A stretch of 64,000 nt of DNA, taken from positions 62,001 to 126,000 of the forward strand of contig NZ_JAMXSF010000018.1 of assembly GCF_024124545.1 (NCBI RefSeq), given 5' to 3'. The position numbers and the translations under genes were made by a program. This DNA comes from Pseudoalteromonas sp. XMcav2-N (GTDB lineage: Bacteria > Pseudomonadota > Gammaproteobacteria > Enterobacterales > Alteromonadaceae). This document shows, in pieces, positions 35,863 to 45,026 of the stretch (position 1 is its first letter; each line of letters opens with the position of its first letter). The notes below the pieces were generated by a model that was not told the DNA's origin, made no database searches, and worked only from the letters and a program-made list of their open reading frames with translations.

Positions 35863-36714
35863 TTACCGCTTGACGGCCCAGGCGGTAAACAGCCCGGCAC
35901 TGATAAACATAAACAAGCTGTAGATGCTTGGTGCTATAGACATCACTTCATTGCCCAACAGACCGGTAGTTACCAAAAGGGCGAGAGTGCCATTTTGTAG
36001 GCCAACCTCAAGGGTAATGGTGCGGGTCTGTGTATCGCTTCGCAATAAAATACGCGCGACCAAAAACCCCATAATCATAGAAATCAGGTTTAAGGTGATC
36101 ACAGAAGGACCCGCCTTGATCAGGTAATCAACCAACTTATCGCCCAGTTGAATACAAATACTGACTATCACCAGAAGCAATACTACGACTGAAAACCAGC
36201 TGATATAGGGGCTGGCTGATTTAGCAAAGCGATGCCACTTTGCATTGACAGCCATGCCAACCAGAACTGGCAGAACACCAACCACAATAAGCTGCAACCA
36301 GGCCTTTAAAATAGGGAACTCAATCAGGGTATCGTTTTGCCCATAATATCCGATTGCCCATGCAGCCAAAAATGGCAAACTAAATGGGGTGATAAACCCT
36401 ATCACGGCAGTTAAAGATACCGACAGACCGACATCCCCTTTGGCCAGATACGAATAGAGGTTGGAGGTTGTCCCACCCGGGCATAAAGCCAGAATAAATA
36501 AGCCAATTGCCAGCTCTCCTGTAAGCCCTGTGATCGCAATAACAGCAATGGCAAGCAAGGGAAGTAGAATCAGCTGACACAGTGCCCCGATGAAAAAGCT
36601 TTTGGGTTGCAAAAACACGCGCTGAAAGTCTGCCATTTTCAGGCTAAGGCCCACGCCAGCCATAATAAATATCAGTGCGACAGGTAAGCCGATTTCGATC
36701 AATGCAGATGGCAT
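35863..36714 (-). CDS. Bile acid:sodium symporter (BASS) family transporter
   Basis: A 283-residue inner-membrane protein with eight to ten hydrophobic segments. ALCPGGTTSNLYSYLAKGDVGLSVSLT is the conserved ALxPGGxxSN sodium-site region of the BASS/SBF fold, and EVGLQNGTLALLV is the second crossover motif. Members move organic anions with sodium. The substrate cannot be told from sequence. It starts with ATG 36714 and is convergent with the DUF6058 gene. Confidence 0.9.
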   Translation of the reverse strand: MPSALIEIGLPVALIFIMAGVGLSLKMADFQRVFLQPKSFFIGALCQLILLPLLAIAVIAITGLTGELAIGLFILALCPGGTTSNLYSYLAKGDVGLSVSLTAVIGFITPFSLPFLAAWAIGYYGQNDTLIEFPILKAWLQLIVVGVLPVLVGMAVNAKWHRFAKSASPYISWFSVVVLLLVIVSICIQLGDKLVDYLIKAGPSVITLNLISMIMGFLVARILLRSDTQTRTITLEVGLQNGTLALLVTTGLLGNEVMSIAPSIYSLFMFISAGLFTAWAVKR

Positions 36715-37024
36715 GTCTTTGTCCTTGTTGTGCCCCGTTCAGTTAATCTTAGCAAGCGCAACAGCGCATCGTCACATTCATTTTTTATCAATGGCGTCGA
36801 GGCACCCGTTGTGTCAACAAGATAGCATGTCTTTTTTACGGTGATGTGATAGGGCTAAGCCAGTTTTACCGGGCTTTGCTAAACGCGGCTGGAGCACATA
36901 AAACAAAACGGCCAGTCGTTGTGCGATCTGGCCGTCTTTATCCCGTCATTAGTGTGTCGTGTTCATTTAATCAGCAACCCTGTTGGTGTCGGGAAATGTC
37001 ATGTATTTTGGTGCAGTTAGACAA
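36715..37024. other. Intergenic region with lipoprotein-gene terminator
   Basis: 310 bases. The hairpin at 36901-36938 is the only recognised element. Confidence 0.45.
36901..36935 (-). terminator. Terminator of the lipoprotein gene
   Basis: Read on the minus strand, ACGGCCAG (36935-36928) pairs with CTGGCCGT (36915-36908) and is followed by TTTGTTTT. It lies about 90 bases after the stop at 37025. Confidence 0.75.
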
Positions 37025-38392
37025 TTATTCAGATACATCGATTTCAAAACTGTAAACGGCTGCACCTTTTAAGAGCGATGTATCTGTGTATACGTTACCA
37101 GCATTCCCTTTTTGAAACTCCCGCCTGAGATCCTCAAATTCACCCGAAAAATTCAGGGCAGCGACATCCAGGTTTATCTCAATCCCCTCAACTGAGGTGA
37201 TATTGGTATTCACACTGGTACCAAATTCGAAATCGGGAATGGTCGCCTGAGGTTTACTCATGACTTCCCATCGGACTTTACCATTGACAGTGTCTTCCCA
37301 TAGCAATGTAATGGCAACCATGTTAACTCGTGAATCCACGCCCGAAAAATCATAATCGAACAGATTCCCGCTGTATTGGTCCGCCATGGACTGTGCAAAT
37401 TGCTCGAACGCATTTTGAAAAGCGCTATTGAATAGCAAAGGCGCCGTTCTACCAGGCTGGCCGTCATCAGCAATGGTGTTTACGGTCGCTGATGAGGTGT
37501 ACATATCAAAGCCCGGCAAATAAGTATGCTCAGTAACTGAGTTGTAAGCATAGCTGATGGTGGCAAGGTCCGGGAAGATAAACTTATTTCGCTGGTTTGA
37601 GCCCAGGGTGAACTGAGCGCTGAGCTCTTCTTTATCATTAAATGAGCTCAGAAATACGCGAGAATTGGGATAATCTGTGTTCGCGAAGGGTAAAGCGGCT
37701 ATGTTTACCCTCACACCTTGGCTATCAAAGGCGTCATCGGTTAATTCAAGTAGCCCGTCTCCTTCCAGATTAAACAGGCCGCCACGTACATCACTGTAGT
37801 CTTCATTGCTGATATGCAGGATTGCATTCTTACTATCGGTACATAAATAGGCCGTAGCTGGATTTGGGTTTTGCAACGAGATCTCGTCTCCGATAAAGCC
37901 GCTGATATAGTAGTCTGGCTGACTGGCAGAAAGGGCACTGAGGTCCACATTTTTCCGAGGGCAGTCACAGCTTGGCTTTTGATCAAACTCGATTATGCCG
38001 TAATCTGTGTTGGTTACATCCAGTAAGGTATAGAGCTGAGTGTGCAGTGTCTGGTCATCTGTACTCTTGGCAACTAAAGAGACATGATGTGTGTTCTCAG
38101 GTAGCGTTTGCGCGAGTTTGCCGTCTGCACCTGTTTTAGCACTGGCAAGAACCTGGCCACTGGCATTATGGAAAATGACATCGGCAACTGTGGGGTTAGG
38201 AATTGCGCTACAGTCGTTGATGAGCGTAGTTGTCACTGAAAACGCTGTGGTTGAATTGCCTTGATCCGGCTTTGAGGCATTGGCTTTTGTTTGTTGTTCA
38301 TTACCCACAACTGCCTTATCGCCGGATGATCCACCGCAAGCAGAGAGCGTAATTGCAGTACTGACAGCTAAAAAAAGTCCTTTAAACTTCAT
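37025..38392 (-). CDS. Unknown secreted lipoprotein
   Basis: A 455-residue protein with a lipoprotein signal peptide (ITLSACGG lipobox, Cys near residue 19) and a low-complexity stretch just after. Residues 50-130 read like a carboxypeptidase-regulatory-type beta domain (VIFHNASGQVLASAKTGADG, then GKLAQTLPEN). A CDCP cysteine pair sits near 138. The rest is beta-rich without a recognised family. Aspartate after Cys is absent (C-G-G), so outer-membrane localisation is expected. Single gene with its own terminator. Confidence 0.7.
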   Translation of the reverse strand: MKFKGLFLAVSTAITLSACGGSSGDKAVVGNEQQTKANASKPDQGNSTTAFSVTTTLINDCSAIPNPTVADVIFHNASGQVLASAKTGADGKLAQTLPENTHHVSLVAKSTDDQTLHTQLYTLLDVTNTDYGIIEFDQKPSCDCPRKNVDLSALSASQPDYYISGFIGDEISLQNPNPATAYLCTDSKNAILHISNEDYSDVRGGLFNLEGDGLLELTDDAFDSQGVRVNIAALPFANTDYPNSRVFLSSFNDKEELSAQFTLGSNQRNKFIFPDLATISYAYNSVTEHTYLPGFDMYTSSATVNTIADDGQPGRTAPLLFNSAFQNAFEQFAQSMADQYSGNLFDYDFSGVDSRVNMVAITLLWEDTVNGKVRWEVMSKPQATIPDFEFGTSVNTNITSVEGIEINLDVAALNFSGEFEDLRREFQKGNAGNVYTDTSLLKGAAVYSFEIDVSE

Positions 38393-38937
38393 CTTTTCTC
38401 CAATTTATAATAGTTATTTCCGTGCACATTAAAGCTAAATAGCATTCTAACAGATATGGATGTTCTTGTATTGTGGACAAAAGGCTTTATTTGTATTCAA
38501 AGCTGGCTGATTTGTTTTCAGATGTAAATAAGGCTGCGCATGAGAAATACCAATAAACGCCGCCTTTCGTGGCGTTTGAATCTGTTAGGACTTATACCAA
38601 TTTCACTTAATACCTGTTCAATTTGAAGGAGCAAATATGCCGCTAATGGCGTTAAAAATTTCTCATTTAGAACCTTTACCTAAGGTATGAGTTCACAAAT
38701 TTTTGCCTGGTTATCGACGATATTTTCTCGCCTCAAAACAGAACACTTAATTAAGCAAATTGGTATTAAAACTCGTCGCAGGGATCCTAGAGCATGCTAG
38801 AAGTACCTTGCTCAGGTGCTGTTACACTGTTCACTTAGTAGGTTAGGAAAGGTAATAGGCGCTCACTTTGCAGGCGGGGATACTCTGCAAGACTCTGGAA
38901 ATGCAACCTCTTTGGCAGAAGTTGCATTGTCCGGTGA
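38393..38937. other. Intergenic region carrying repeat copy 2
   Basis: 545 bases. It contains the repeat at 38594-38766. No other feature was recognised on either side of it. Confidence 0.45.
38594..38766 (+). repeat. MITE-like repeat, copy 2
   Basis: A 173-base copy in the same orientation as copy 1. The ends are ATACCAATTTCACTTAAT and ATTAAGCAAATTGGTAT, which are near-perfect inverted repeats. The GTTCAATTTGAAGGAGCAAA block and the GACGATATTTTCTCGCCTC block are both present. The central hairpin is degenerate, and the 38-base stretch found in copy 1 is missing. Confidence 0.75.
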
Positions 38938-39158
38938 TTAGTTGAAGTCAGTACACGGACCTGTGACGACGCAGTACTGACCAGGGCCCGGGCTTGTCGC
39001 AATGGTATCTGTGTCGGTTGGTGGCGGGCAATTTCGGTAGCTTGGGTAGCTGCTATCAGGTTCGATGGTGCCGCCTGCAACGTTAGGCGTTTGTGCCAGG
39101 CTTAACTGCTGAGACTGAGATAACGCCTTTAGCTTGGTTTTTTTACTTGTAATTTCAT
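38938..39158 (-). pseudogene. Double-glycine leader peptide gene, frameshifted in a poly-A tract
   Basis: ATG 39158 has AAGGA 8 bases upstream. The frame stops after MKLQVKKPS, just past an A7 tract (T7 at 39138-39144 on the plus strand). Adding one base there gives a 73-residue peptide whose leader, KKTKLKALSQSQQLSLAQ and then TPNVAGG, matches that of the gene at 29050 and ends in Gly-Gly. The 43-residue core has three Cys (NCPPP, QYCVV and GPCTDFN) and ends at TAA 38938. The restored frame has no start of its own. It may be a pseudogene, a sequencing error, or a gene expressed through slippage on the A tract. Confidence 0.6.
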
Positions 39159-39410
39159 GACTTATTTCCTTAATTAATCATATTATAAGTAACCTACGAA
39201 TTTCCTATTGTAGGTACGGTCAGTTTGGCATGACATTCGATATGTTGTCAAATTGTTTCAGTGAGAGTGAATACGTTATTTTGATGGGGAGATTTTTGAA
39301 AAGACATAGGTCCTTTAAATATGGCACTCTCTGGCAGTAAACCACATATGGTCTGAGCTCGATAAAAGCGCTACAATTCCCCTTCAGTATTTGCAGGCAG
39401 AGAACACCGC

Positions 39411-40616
39411 GTGACCGTTGATCGTCAACTTATCAGTACTTTACACACCGCATTTAACAGTATTTTCCAGCAATCTTTATATGCTGATAAAGTCATTCAG
39501 CACCATATACATGATAATCCGCATTGGCGTCGTGAAGACAAAGGCTATTTTGTAACGACCCTGTATGATTTAGTGCGTTTTGTACGCAAGCTGGCATACC
39601 TTAGTAACGTTAGTGAGCAGGAGTTTTGGCCCATCTGGCAGGCGTATCAGCTGCTCAATGATGAGCACATCCCTGACTGGCCAGAAATGCGCGACTTGTC
39701 AAAGTCTGACCTGCAAGAGCGGCTTCAGAATGCACCGCAGGCTATCCGGCTTAGTTATCCTGATTGGCTGGATACACTGGGGGGTTCTCAACTTGGACAG
39801 CAGTGGCCTGTTGTGGCTGAAGCTTTAAATTGCCCAACGGGTTATTACCTCAGGGCTAACACCTTAAAAGCCTCGGCAGGCGCCCTGGCCAGTAAGTTAG
39901 AGCAGGAACATATCGCCTGTGAGTTAGTTTCTCCAGAATTGCCGGATGCACTGACTATTCAGGCAGTCGATAAGCTGTTTAAATCCAGCGCGTTTCAGTC
40001 GGGTGAATGCGAAATGCAGGATGCGGGGTCTCAACAGATTGCCCCTCTATTAGATGTTGCGCCAGGCATGAAGGTAGTTGATGCCTGCGCCGGAGCGGGG
40101 GGAAAGAGCCTGCACCTGGCAGCCTTGATGAAAAACAAAGGCCGTTTATTGTCTATGGATATTCATCAGCACAAGCTTGATAATCTGAAAAAGCGGGCCA
40201 AGCGTGCTGGTTGTCATATGATAGAGACGCGGCTTATTAAAAATAATAAGACTATTAAACGTCTTAAAGATAAATTCGACCGGGTTTTACTTGATGTGCC
40301 CTGCTCCGGTACCGGTGTTTTGCGACGCAACCCAGACAGTAAATGGCACCTGACGGAGCCGAGTGTCGATGAGCTTATTGCGCTACAAGCTGATCTGCTG
40401 CAAAGATACAGTCAAATGTGCCGCCCTGGTGGCAAGCTGGTGTATGCAACCTGTTCAGTATTGCCGGTTGAAAATCAACAGCAAGTCGCTCAGTTTTTGG
40501 ATGCAAATCCTGACTGGATTCTACAACAGGAACTGAGTTTGCTGCCGGGAATAAACTCAGAGTTTGACGGATTTTATGGCGCCGTATTGTGCCGTAACGA
40601 ACTAACACAAGATTAA
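39411..40616 (+). CDS. RsmB/NOL1-NOP2-family rRNA cytosine-5 methyltransferase
   Basis: A 401-residue protein. An N-terminal NusB-like helical part (about 1-110) precedes a Rossmann methyltransferase domain. The SAM motif is VVDACAGAGGKSLHLAALM. LLDVPCSGTGVLRRNPD holds the first catalytic Cys and YATCSVLPVEN the second. Members methylate C5 of a cytosine in 16S rRNA (RsmB/RsmF-like). It is not the canonical rsmB, which usually sits by fmt and def, so I give no symbol. GTG 39411 is the likely start. A small DUF2999 gene follows after 15 bases. Confidence 0.88.
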   Translation: MTVDRQLISTLHTAFNSIFQQSLYADKVIQHHIHDNPHWRREDKGYFVTTLYDLVRFVRKLAYLSNVSEQEFWPIWQAYQLLNDEHIPDWPEMRDLSKSDLQERLQNAPQAIRLSYPDWLDTLGGSQLGQQWPVVAEALNCPTGYYLRANTLKASAGALASKLEQEHIACELVSPELPDALTIQAVDKLFKSSAFQSGECEMQDAGSQQIAPLLDVAPGMKVVDACAGAGGKSLHLAALMKNKGRLLSMDIHQHKLDNLKKRAKRAGCHMIETRLIKNNKTIKRLKDKFDRVLLDVPCSGTGVLRRNPDSKWHLTEPSVDELIALQADLLQRYSQMCRPGGKLVYATCSVLPVENQQQVAQFLDANPDWILQQELSLLPGINSEFDGFYGAVLCRNELTQD

Positions 40617-40631
40617 AATAGGATAAAACAC

Positions 40632-40883
40632 ATGAATCCAATTATTGCCTTGCTCAAAGAGCACAACATCAGTGACGAAAAAATCAATGAAGTATTTCAG
40701 GCATTGACCGAAAACCCGCTAATGGCCATGGCCGTTGTTCAGCAGTTGAACATTCCTGCTGACAAACTTCAGCAGTTGATGGCGCTTGTGATGCAAAATC
40801 CAGCACTGATAAAAGAAGCAGTACAGGAGCTTGGTCTTGATTATGATAAAGTTGAACAAGCAAAAGCACAGCTTAAACAATAA
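40632..40883 (+). CDS. DUF2999 family protein
   Basis: An 83-residue helical cytoplasmic protein. MNPIIALLKEHNISDEKINE, followed by LTENPLMAMAVVQQLNIP, and the repeated NPxx(I/M)xxAxxxLxx pattern match DUF2999, found in Shewanella, Vibrio and Pseudoalteromonas. Function is unknown. It has a ribosome site (AGGA) and lies 15 bases after the methyltransferase gene, so it is probably in the same transcript. Confidence 0.85.
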   Translation: MNPIIALLKEHNISDEKINEVFQALTENPLMAMAVVQQLNIPADKLQQLMALVMQNPALIKEAVQELGLDYDKVEQAKAQLKQ

Positions 40884-41033
40884 GTAATCACATTAGTATA
40901 AATGGGCTGGAGATCCTATCCAGCCTGTTCGGTGCTCGAATTTTTTCAGATTTCTCATCAGACAAATTTGTTTCCTTTGACTAAACTAGATGCTAACCGC
41001 GTGGTAGCACTATTTTAAGAATAAGGACACACA

Positions 41034-41831
41034 ATGCTCTCCAGCAAAACCCTTGAACATGACTCACCTATGGTGTTTGTGTTTTTCACGGTCATTGCCT
41101 GCTTTTTCTATTTTGTTCGACCTGGGTTTATGCCGCCAGCGCCACAGACAGACAAACCCAGTCAGCTCCTGTTTCCAAAAAACTTACAGCACTATCTCAG
41201 TAACCCAGATGCCAAGGCCGTGCTGGGGATCGATGTGTCACATTATCAGGGGGTTGTCGATTGGCAGCAGGTGGCACAAGCCGGAGTGCAGTTTGTTTAT
41301 ATCAAGGCGACTGATGGCATTACTTATCGGGACCCGGACTTCTATTCACATTTCAAAGGCGCTCAGGCGGCAGGCCTGAAGGTCGGGGCGTACCATTTCT
41401 TTGAACCAGACGATGATCCCATTAAGCAGGTCGACAACTTTGTGACGACTGTGCAGGGGCTGGGACTGACATTGATGCCTATGTTGGATGTGGAGATCAC
41501 CAGTAATCGATCTTCACAGCAGATCAGCAGTGGAGTTGCTAAATTCATTGCGGCCGTTGAGAAGCGTATCGGGTGTCAGACTATCCTCTATAGTTATGGA
41601 GATTATTGGCAACAGAATTTATCGGATCAATTTGCCAACCAACCTTTTTGGTTAGCCGATTACGCCGACAGTCCCAGTGTGCCAGAGCAGGCGCATGCGT
41701 GGTGGCTGTGGCAATATTCAGATTCTGCACGAGTTGCCGGGGTGCAGACTCAGGTTGATATTGATGTGGTGATAGCCGGTGAATCAGGGCTTGCTGCAAT
41801 GAAGTGCACAAGTAAGGGAGCAAAATCATGA
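41034..41831 (+). CDS. GH25 lysozyme-like muramidase
   Basis: A 265-residue protein. An N-terminal hydrophobic anchor (FVFFTVIACFFYFV) directs it to the periplasm or membrane. The GH25 domain (about 60-255) starts with GIDVSHYQGVVDW, has VGAYHFFEP, MLDVEIT with the catalytic Asp/Glu pair, and WLWQYSDSARVAGVQTQVDID at its end. These enzymes cut the beta-1,4 bond between MurNAc and GlcNAc. It overlaps the next gene by 4 bases (ATGA), so the membrane protein is probably a partner. Confidence 0.92.
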   Translation: MLSSKTLEHDSPMVFVFFTVIACFFYFVRPGFMPPAPQTDKPSQLLFPKNLQHYLSNPDAKAVLGIDVSHYQGVVDWQQVAQAGVQFVYIKATDGITYRDPDFYSHFKGAQAAGLKVGAYHFFEPDDDPIKQVDNFVTTVQGLGLTLMPMLDVEITSNRSSQQISSGVAKFIAAVEKRIGCQTILYSYGDYWQQNLSDQFANQPFWLADYADSPSVPEQAHAWWLWQYSDSARVAGVQTQVDIDVVIAGESGLAAMKCTSKGAKS

Positions 41832-42739
41832 ACTTTGCGAAACAGCTTTGGCAACATGAGCACACAATAATGCGGGCTCTTTTACTGCTGGTTGTGGTGA
41901 GCTTTTTAACTTTGGTCATGCTTCACTACCATGACTGGCAGCACCGTCCGGATGCGTTATACCTCAGCAATCAGGCGTATCTGCATCATGTGGAGGTGCA
42001 GGCATTAGACGATTTGTTTTATCTGGCCGAGATCAATGGTCTGCTTAAAGTCGTCGAAAGCAGTCAGGTTGGGGTGTCGTTTATTGCCGAGTTTAAAGTG
42101 GATGTTGGCAATATGATCGCGACGGTTACACACTATCTGCAACAAGGCATCAACCTGAACCTTGCGTCACTGGTTGCCGTGGAGATCCTATCCTTACTCA
42201 GTGAAGCGGCCCATGTCATCGTTATGCCGTTGTTGGTGGTTACTTTGAGCGGCGCGACTATATGGCTGTGTGCTGAACTATTTGGTTTTCCCGTCGTTAT
42301 GTGCGCGGTGCTTAAGCGAGTGTGTGAAGGCTTACTACTCACTTTTGTTATGCTCCACCTGATACTGCCTTATGCTATTCATATTAGTGGGGCCATTAGT
42401 CACTCCGTCAGTGCCAGTTACAAAACGACGGGTCGCACAGCATTATTGCAATATCATCAGGATGTCACGTACGGGCAAAATAAAGCGTCACTAAAAGATA
42501 AAGCAGAGTCGAGTATCCATGAGCTGGAGAAAGTGTCACCTAAGCATGTCAGATATCAGCAAAATGCTTTGTCACACTATTTGGTAAGTACGCTGGCGGT
42601 AAATCTGTTTGACCTGATCTTAATGCCACTGCTGCTTATTTGGGGGTTTTATCGAATTGTGAAAGGGCTTTACCTGCATGCACAGGAAACCTATCGGATG
42701 GTAAAGAATCGTACTTCAGAAACGATAAAAGGGCCATAA
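41828..42739 (+). CDS. Unknown membrane protein coupled to the GH25 gene
   Basis: A 303-residue protein with hydrophobic segments near residues 15-35, 125-150, 155-185 and 255-280, and a soluble loop of about 70 residues between the last two. No family is recognised. It overlaps the muramidase gene by 4 bases, pointing to translational coupling. A role in export, anchoring or protection from the muramidase is possible but unproven. A hairpin follows, overlapping its stop codon. Confidence 0.65.
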   Translation: MNFAKQLWQHEHTIMRALLLLVVVSFLTLVMLHYHDWQHRPDALYLSNQAYLHHVEVQALDDLFYLAEINGLLKVVESSQVGVSFIAEFKVDVGNMIATVTHYLQQGINLNLASLVAVEILSLLSEAAHVIVMPLLVVTLSGATIWLCAELFGFPVVMCAVLKRVCEGLLLTFVMLHLILPYAIHISGAISHSVSASYKTTGRTALLQYHQDVTYGQNKASLKDKAESSIHELEKVSPKHVRYQQNALSHYLVSTLAVNLFDLILMPLLLIWGFYRIVKGLYLHAQETYRMVKNRTSETIKGP

Positions 42740-42748
42740 AGGCCCTTT
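42728..42748. terminator. Hairpin terminator between convergent genes
   Basis: AAAGGGCC (42728-42735) and GGCCCTTT (42741-42748) with a 5-base loop that includes the stop codon of the preceding gene. T-rich bases follow on the minus strand (TTTTATCG), so it may also serve the nupC-udk transcript. Confidence 0.65.
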
Positions 42749-42839
42749 GGTGAAGTATCGTTCAAGTTAGTTTGGTTACTCTAACCCCTTAAAGCAACCA
42801 ACCAATTGTTTTGCAACTGAGGCTTATCTCATTAAGTTT

Positions 42840-44063
42840 CTAAGCTAGCGAGAGGAAAAACCCTGCAATTGCTGCGCTCATTAGGTTAGCCATAGACCCT
42901 GCTAAAACCGCCCTGAGCCCTAAGCGTGCGATATCCTTTCGTCGACTTGGCGCCATACCGCCCAGTCCGCCTAGTAAGATGGCTATCGATGACAAGTTAG
43001 CAAATCCACATAACGCGAATGTGACAATCGCTTGTGTGTGCTCACTTAACGTGTCGCGATAATTCATAAAGTCCAGGTAAGCAACGAACTCATTCACAAC
43101 CAGTTTCTGGCCGATAAAGCTGCCCGCCTGAGTGGCTTCTGCCCAAGGTACGCCTAACATCCAGGCAACCGGAGCAAATACATAGCCTAAAATCTCTTGT
43201 AATGTCAGTGTCGGATGGTCAAAGAAACCACCAATACCGCCTAATAAACCGTTTAAGAGTGCAATCAAAGCAACAAAGGCCAGTAGCATTGCACCGACAT
43301 TTAATGCCAAATGCATACCACTTGACGCACCTGCGGCAGCAGCGTCGATCACATTAACCGGTTTGTCGTCGCCGCTATCAACCTCTGCCAGGTTTTCTTT
43401 CGGCTTTTCGGTTTCCGGCACAATCATCTTGGCCATCAGGAAACCACCTGGCGCCGCCATAAAGCTGGCTGCGATCAGATATTTAAGTTCAACCCCGATA
43501 GCTACATAGCCAGCCATGACTGACCCTGCTACCGTTGCCAGACCACCTACCATGACGGCAAAAAGCTCTGACTGGGTCATCTTAGGGATAAAAGGTTTTA
43601 CAATTAAAGGTGCTTCGGTTTGTCCCACAAAAATATTTGCCGTTGCCGACAAAGATTCTGGTCTGGACGTCTTCAGCAGCTTTTGTAGACCACCCCCTAA
43701 GATTTTGATGATCCACTCCATAATGCCGATGTGGTATAACACACCCACTAAGGCGGAGAAGAATACGATCACCGGCAGTACCTGGATCGCAAAAATAAAC
43801 CCTATATTGTCTGCACCCGCTAACGGGCCAAACAGAAAACTGATCCCGTCATTGGCGTAACCAATGACAGATGAAACAGCCTTCGACATGGCCGCAAGCG
43901 CGTTTTTACCGGCTTCTACGAAAAGTACAAAGCCACCAATGAGTATTTGCATGATAAATGCGATACCCACGGTTCGATAATTAATGGCACTACGCTTGGT
44001 GGAAGCTGCGTAGGCGATGGCTAGTAGCATTAACATGCCGACTAAGCTCATTATTGTTGTCAT
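42840..44063 (-). CDS. Concentrative nucleoside transporter (NupC/CNT family)
   Basis: A 407-residue inner-membrane protein of usual CNT length. Key stretches are FIFAIQVLPVIVFFSALVGVLYH, FVGQTEAPLIVKPF (the conserved GQTEAPL loop) and VNEFVAYLDF. It couples nucleoside uptake to sodium or protons. It lies 17 bases downstream of the udk gene on the same strand, in one operon. The deoB-deoD genes transcribed away from it handle the imported nucleosides. Confidence 0.94.
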   Translation of the reverse strand: MTTIMSLVGMLMLLAIAYAASTKRSAINYRTVGIAFIMQILIGGFVLFVEAGKNALAAMSKAVSSVIGYANDGISFLFGPLAGADNIGFIFAIQVLPVIVFFSALVGVLYHIGIMEWIIKILGGGLQKLLKTSRPESLSATANIFVGQTEAPLIVKPFIPKMTQSELFAVMVGGLATVAGSVMAGYVAIGVELKYLIAASFMAAPGGFLMAKMIVPETEKPKENLAEVDSGDDKPVNVIDAAAAGASSGMHLALNVGAMLLAFVALIALLNGLLGGIGGFFDHPTLTLQEILGYVFAPVAWMLGVPWAEATQAGSFIGQKLVVNEFVAYLDFMNYRDTLSEHTQAIVTFALCGFANLSSIAILLGGLGGMAPSRRKDIARLGLRAVLAGSMANLMSAAIAGFFLSLA

Positions 44064-44080
44064 GCCAGATTGTTCCCGTA

Positions 44081-44710
44081 TTATTCTTGCAGTAAATATT
44101 TTATTTTACTTTTAATAATATCAATCGCAACGCGATTCATACCGCCACGGGTAACGACCAAGTCGGCATTGTGCTTTGAAGGCTCAATAAACTGGTAAAA
44201 CATAGGTCTTACCGTTGCCTGATATTGCTCAACCACCGAAGAGATACTTCTACCGCGAGTTTCTATGTCTCGTTGCATTCTTCGCAGCAGACAGATATCA
44301 AGCGGCGTATCAATAAAAACCTTGATATCAAATTCTTCGATTAATGCTGGATCGCTTAACAGTAAGATCCCTTCAACGACTAAAATCTTTGCCGGGTTTA
44401 CCGTGCGTGTCTCACTACTGCGTGTATGTTGAGCATAGTCATAAGTCGGTACTTGTACAGACTTACCTTGACGCAGTTGCGTCAGATGCTCTTTCATTAA
44501 CGCATGTTCAAACGCATCCGGATGGTCATAGTTCGTTTGAGTTCTGTGTTCAAACGGCAAATGCGATTGATCTTTATAATAGGCGTCTTCTTCTATAACG
44601 GCGATGGCACCCGATTCAAGTTCGTTTACTAATTCGTTATAAATAGTTTGACTAAAAAGAGACTTACCGGACGCAGATGCGCCGGCGATGGCTATAATTG
44701 TTCGTGTCAC
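44081..44710 (-). CDS. udk: Uridine kinase
   Basis: A 209-residue kinase of the usual family length. The Walker A motif is AGASASGKSLFSQ at residues 8-20. YDHPDAFEHALM and the YDYAQHTRSSET stretch are typical of uridine/cytidine kinases that form UMP and CMP from nucleosides. VEGILLLSDP is the Walker B-like strand. RMQRDIETRGRS is the lid. Co-transcribed with the nucleoside transporter, so imported uridine and cytidine can be phosphorylated directly. Confidence 0.94.
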   Translation of the reverse strand: MTRTIIAIAGASASGKSLFSQTIYNELVNELESGAIAVIEEDAYYKDQSHLPFEHRTQTNYDHPDAFEHALMKEHLTQLRQGKSVQVPTYDYAQHTRSSETRTVNPAKILVVEGILLLSDPALIEEFDIKVFIDTPLDICLLRRMQRDIETRGRSISSVVEQYQATVRPMFYQFIEPSKHNADLVVTRGGMNRVAIDIIKSKIKYLLQE

Positions 44711-44827
44711 TAAAGTTCACACCCAGCAGTTGTTAATGTTGGAAGATCACAATAGCAAAAAAGACACGATTAATCTCTTTTGCCTCGCTTAAGGATCAAA
44801 TTTAATTGTTTTGGTTATAACAAAACA

Positions 44828-44839
44828 GGACTTATGTCC
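44828..44839 (+). promoter_or_regulatory. Nucleoside-regulon operator, site 1
   Basis: GGACTTATGTCC, with arms GGAC and GTCC around TTAT. In context CAGGAC...GTCCGCTG. The second copy has its flanks swapped (CAGCGGAC...GTCCTG). Confidence 0.55.
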
Positions 44840-44910
44840 GCTGGTCCAATTAGTGATGAGATTTAATTAATATAGGTACAAATGGTTTTTTGTTATGCTT
44901 TTATGACAGC

Positions 44911-44922
44911 GGACTTATGTCC
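44911..44922 (+). promoter_or_regulatory. Nucleoside-regulon operator, site 2
   Basis: GGACTTATGTCC again, 83 bases (about eight helical turns) from site 1, so two bound repressor molecules could lie on the same face of the DNA and interact. The cognate regulator is not in the window. Confidence 0.55.
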
Positions 44923-45026
44923 TGTACGTTAATTTTGGCTACAAATAAAGTAACACCCTCTGACGAGTATCGATGATAAAAAAACAAAATCGCAGCGCGT
45001 CAGAATAAACAGATAAGAGGTAGATT

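Larger units (their letters stand above)
44711..45026. promoter_or_regulatory. Divergent control region of udk-nupC and deoB-deoD
   Basis: 316 bases between divergently transcribed nucleoside genes. It contains two identical palindromes (44828 and 44911) and AT-rich stretches on both sides. I did not find a confident -35/-10 pair for either side. Confidence 0.55.

Noticed and set aside
38835..39080. 81-codon minus-strand frame near the second peptide gene
   Set aside because: It lies in a different frame from the double-glycine leader and core; the shifted frame explains the sequence better.
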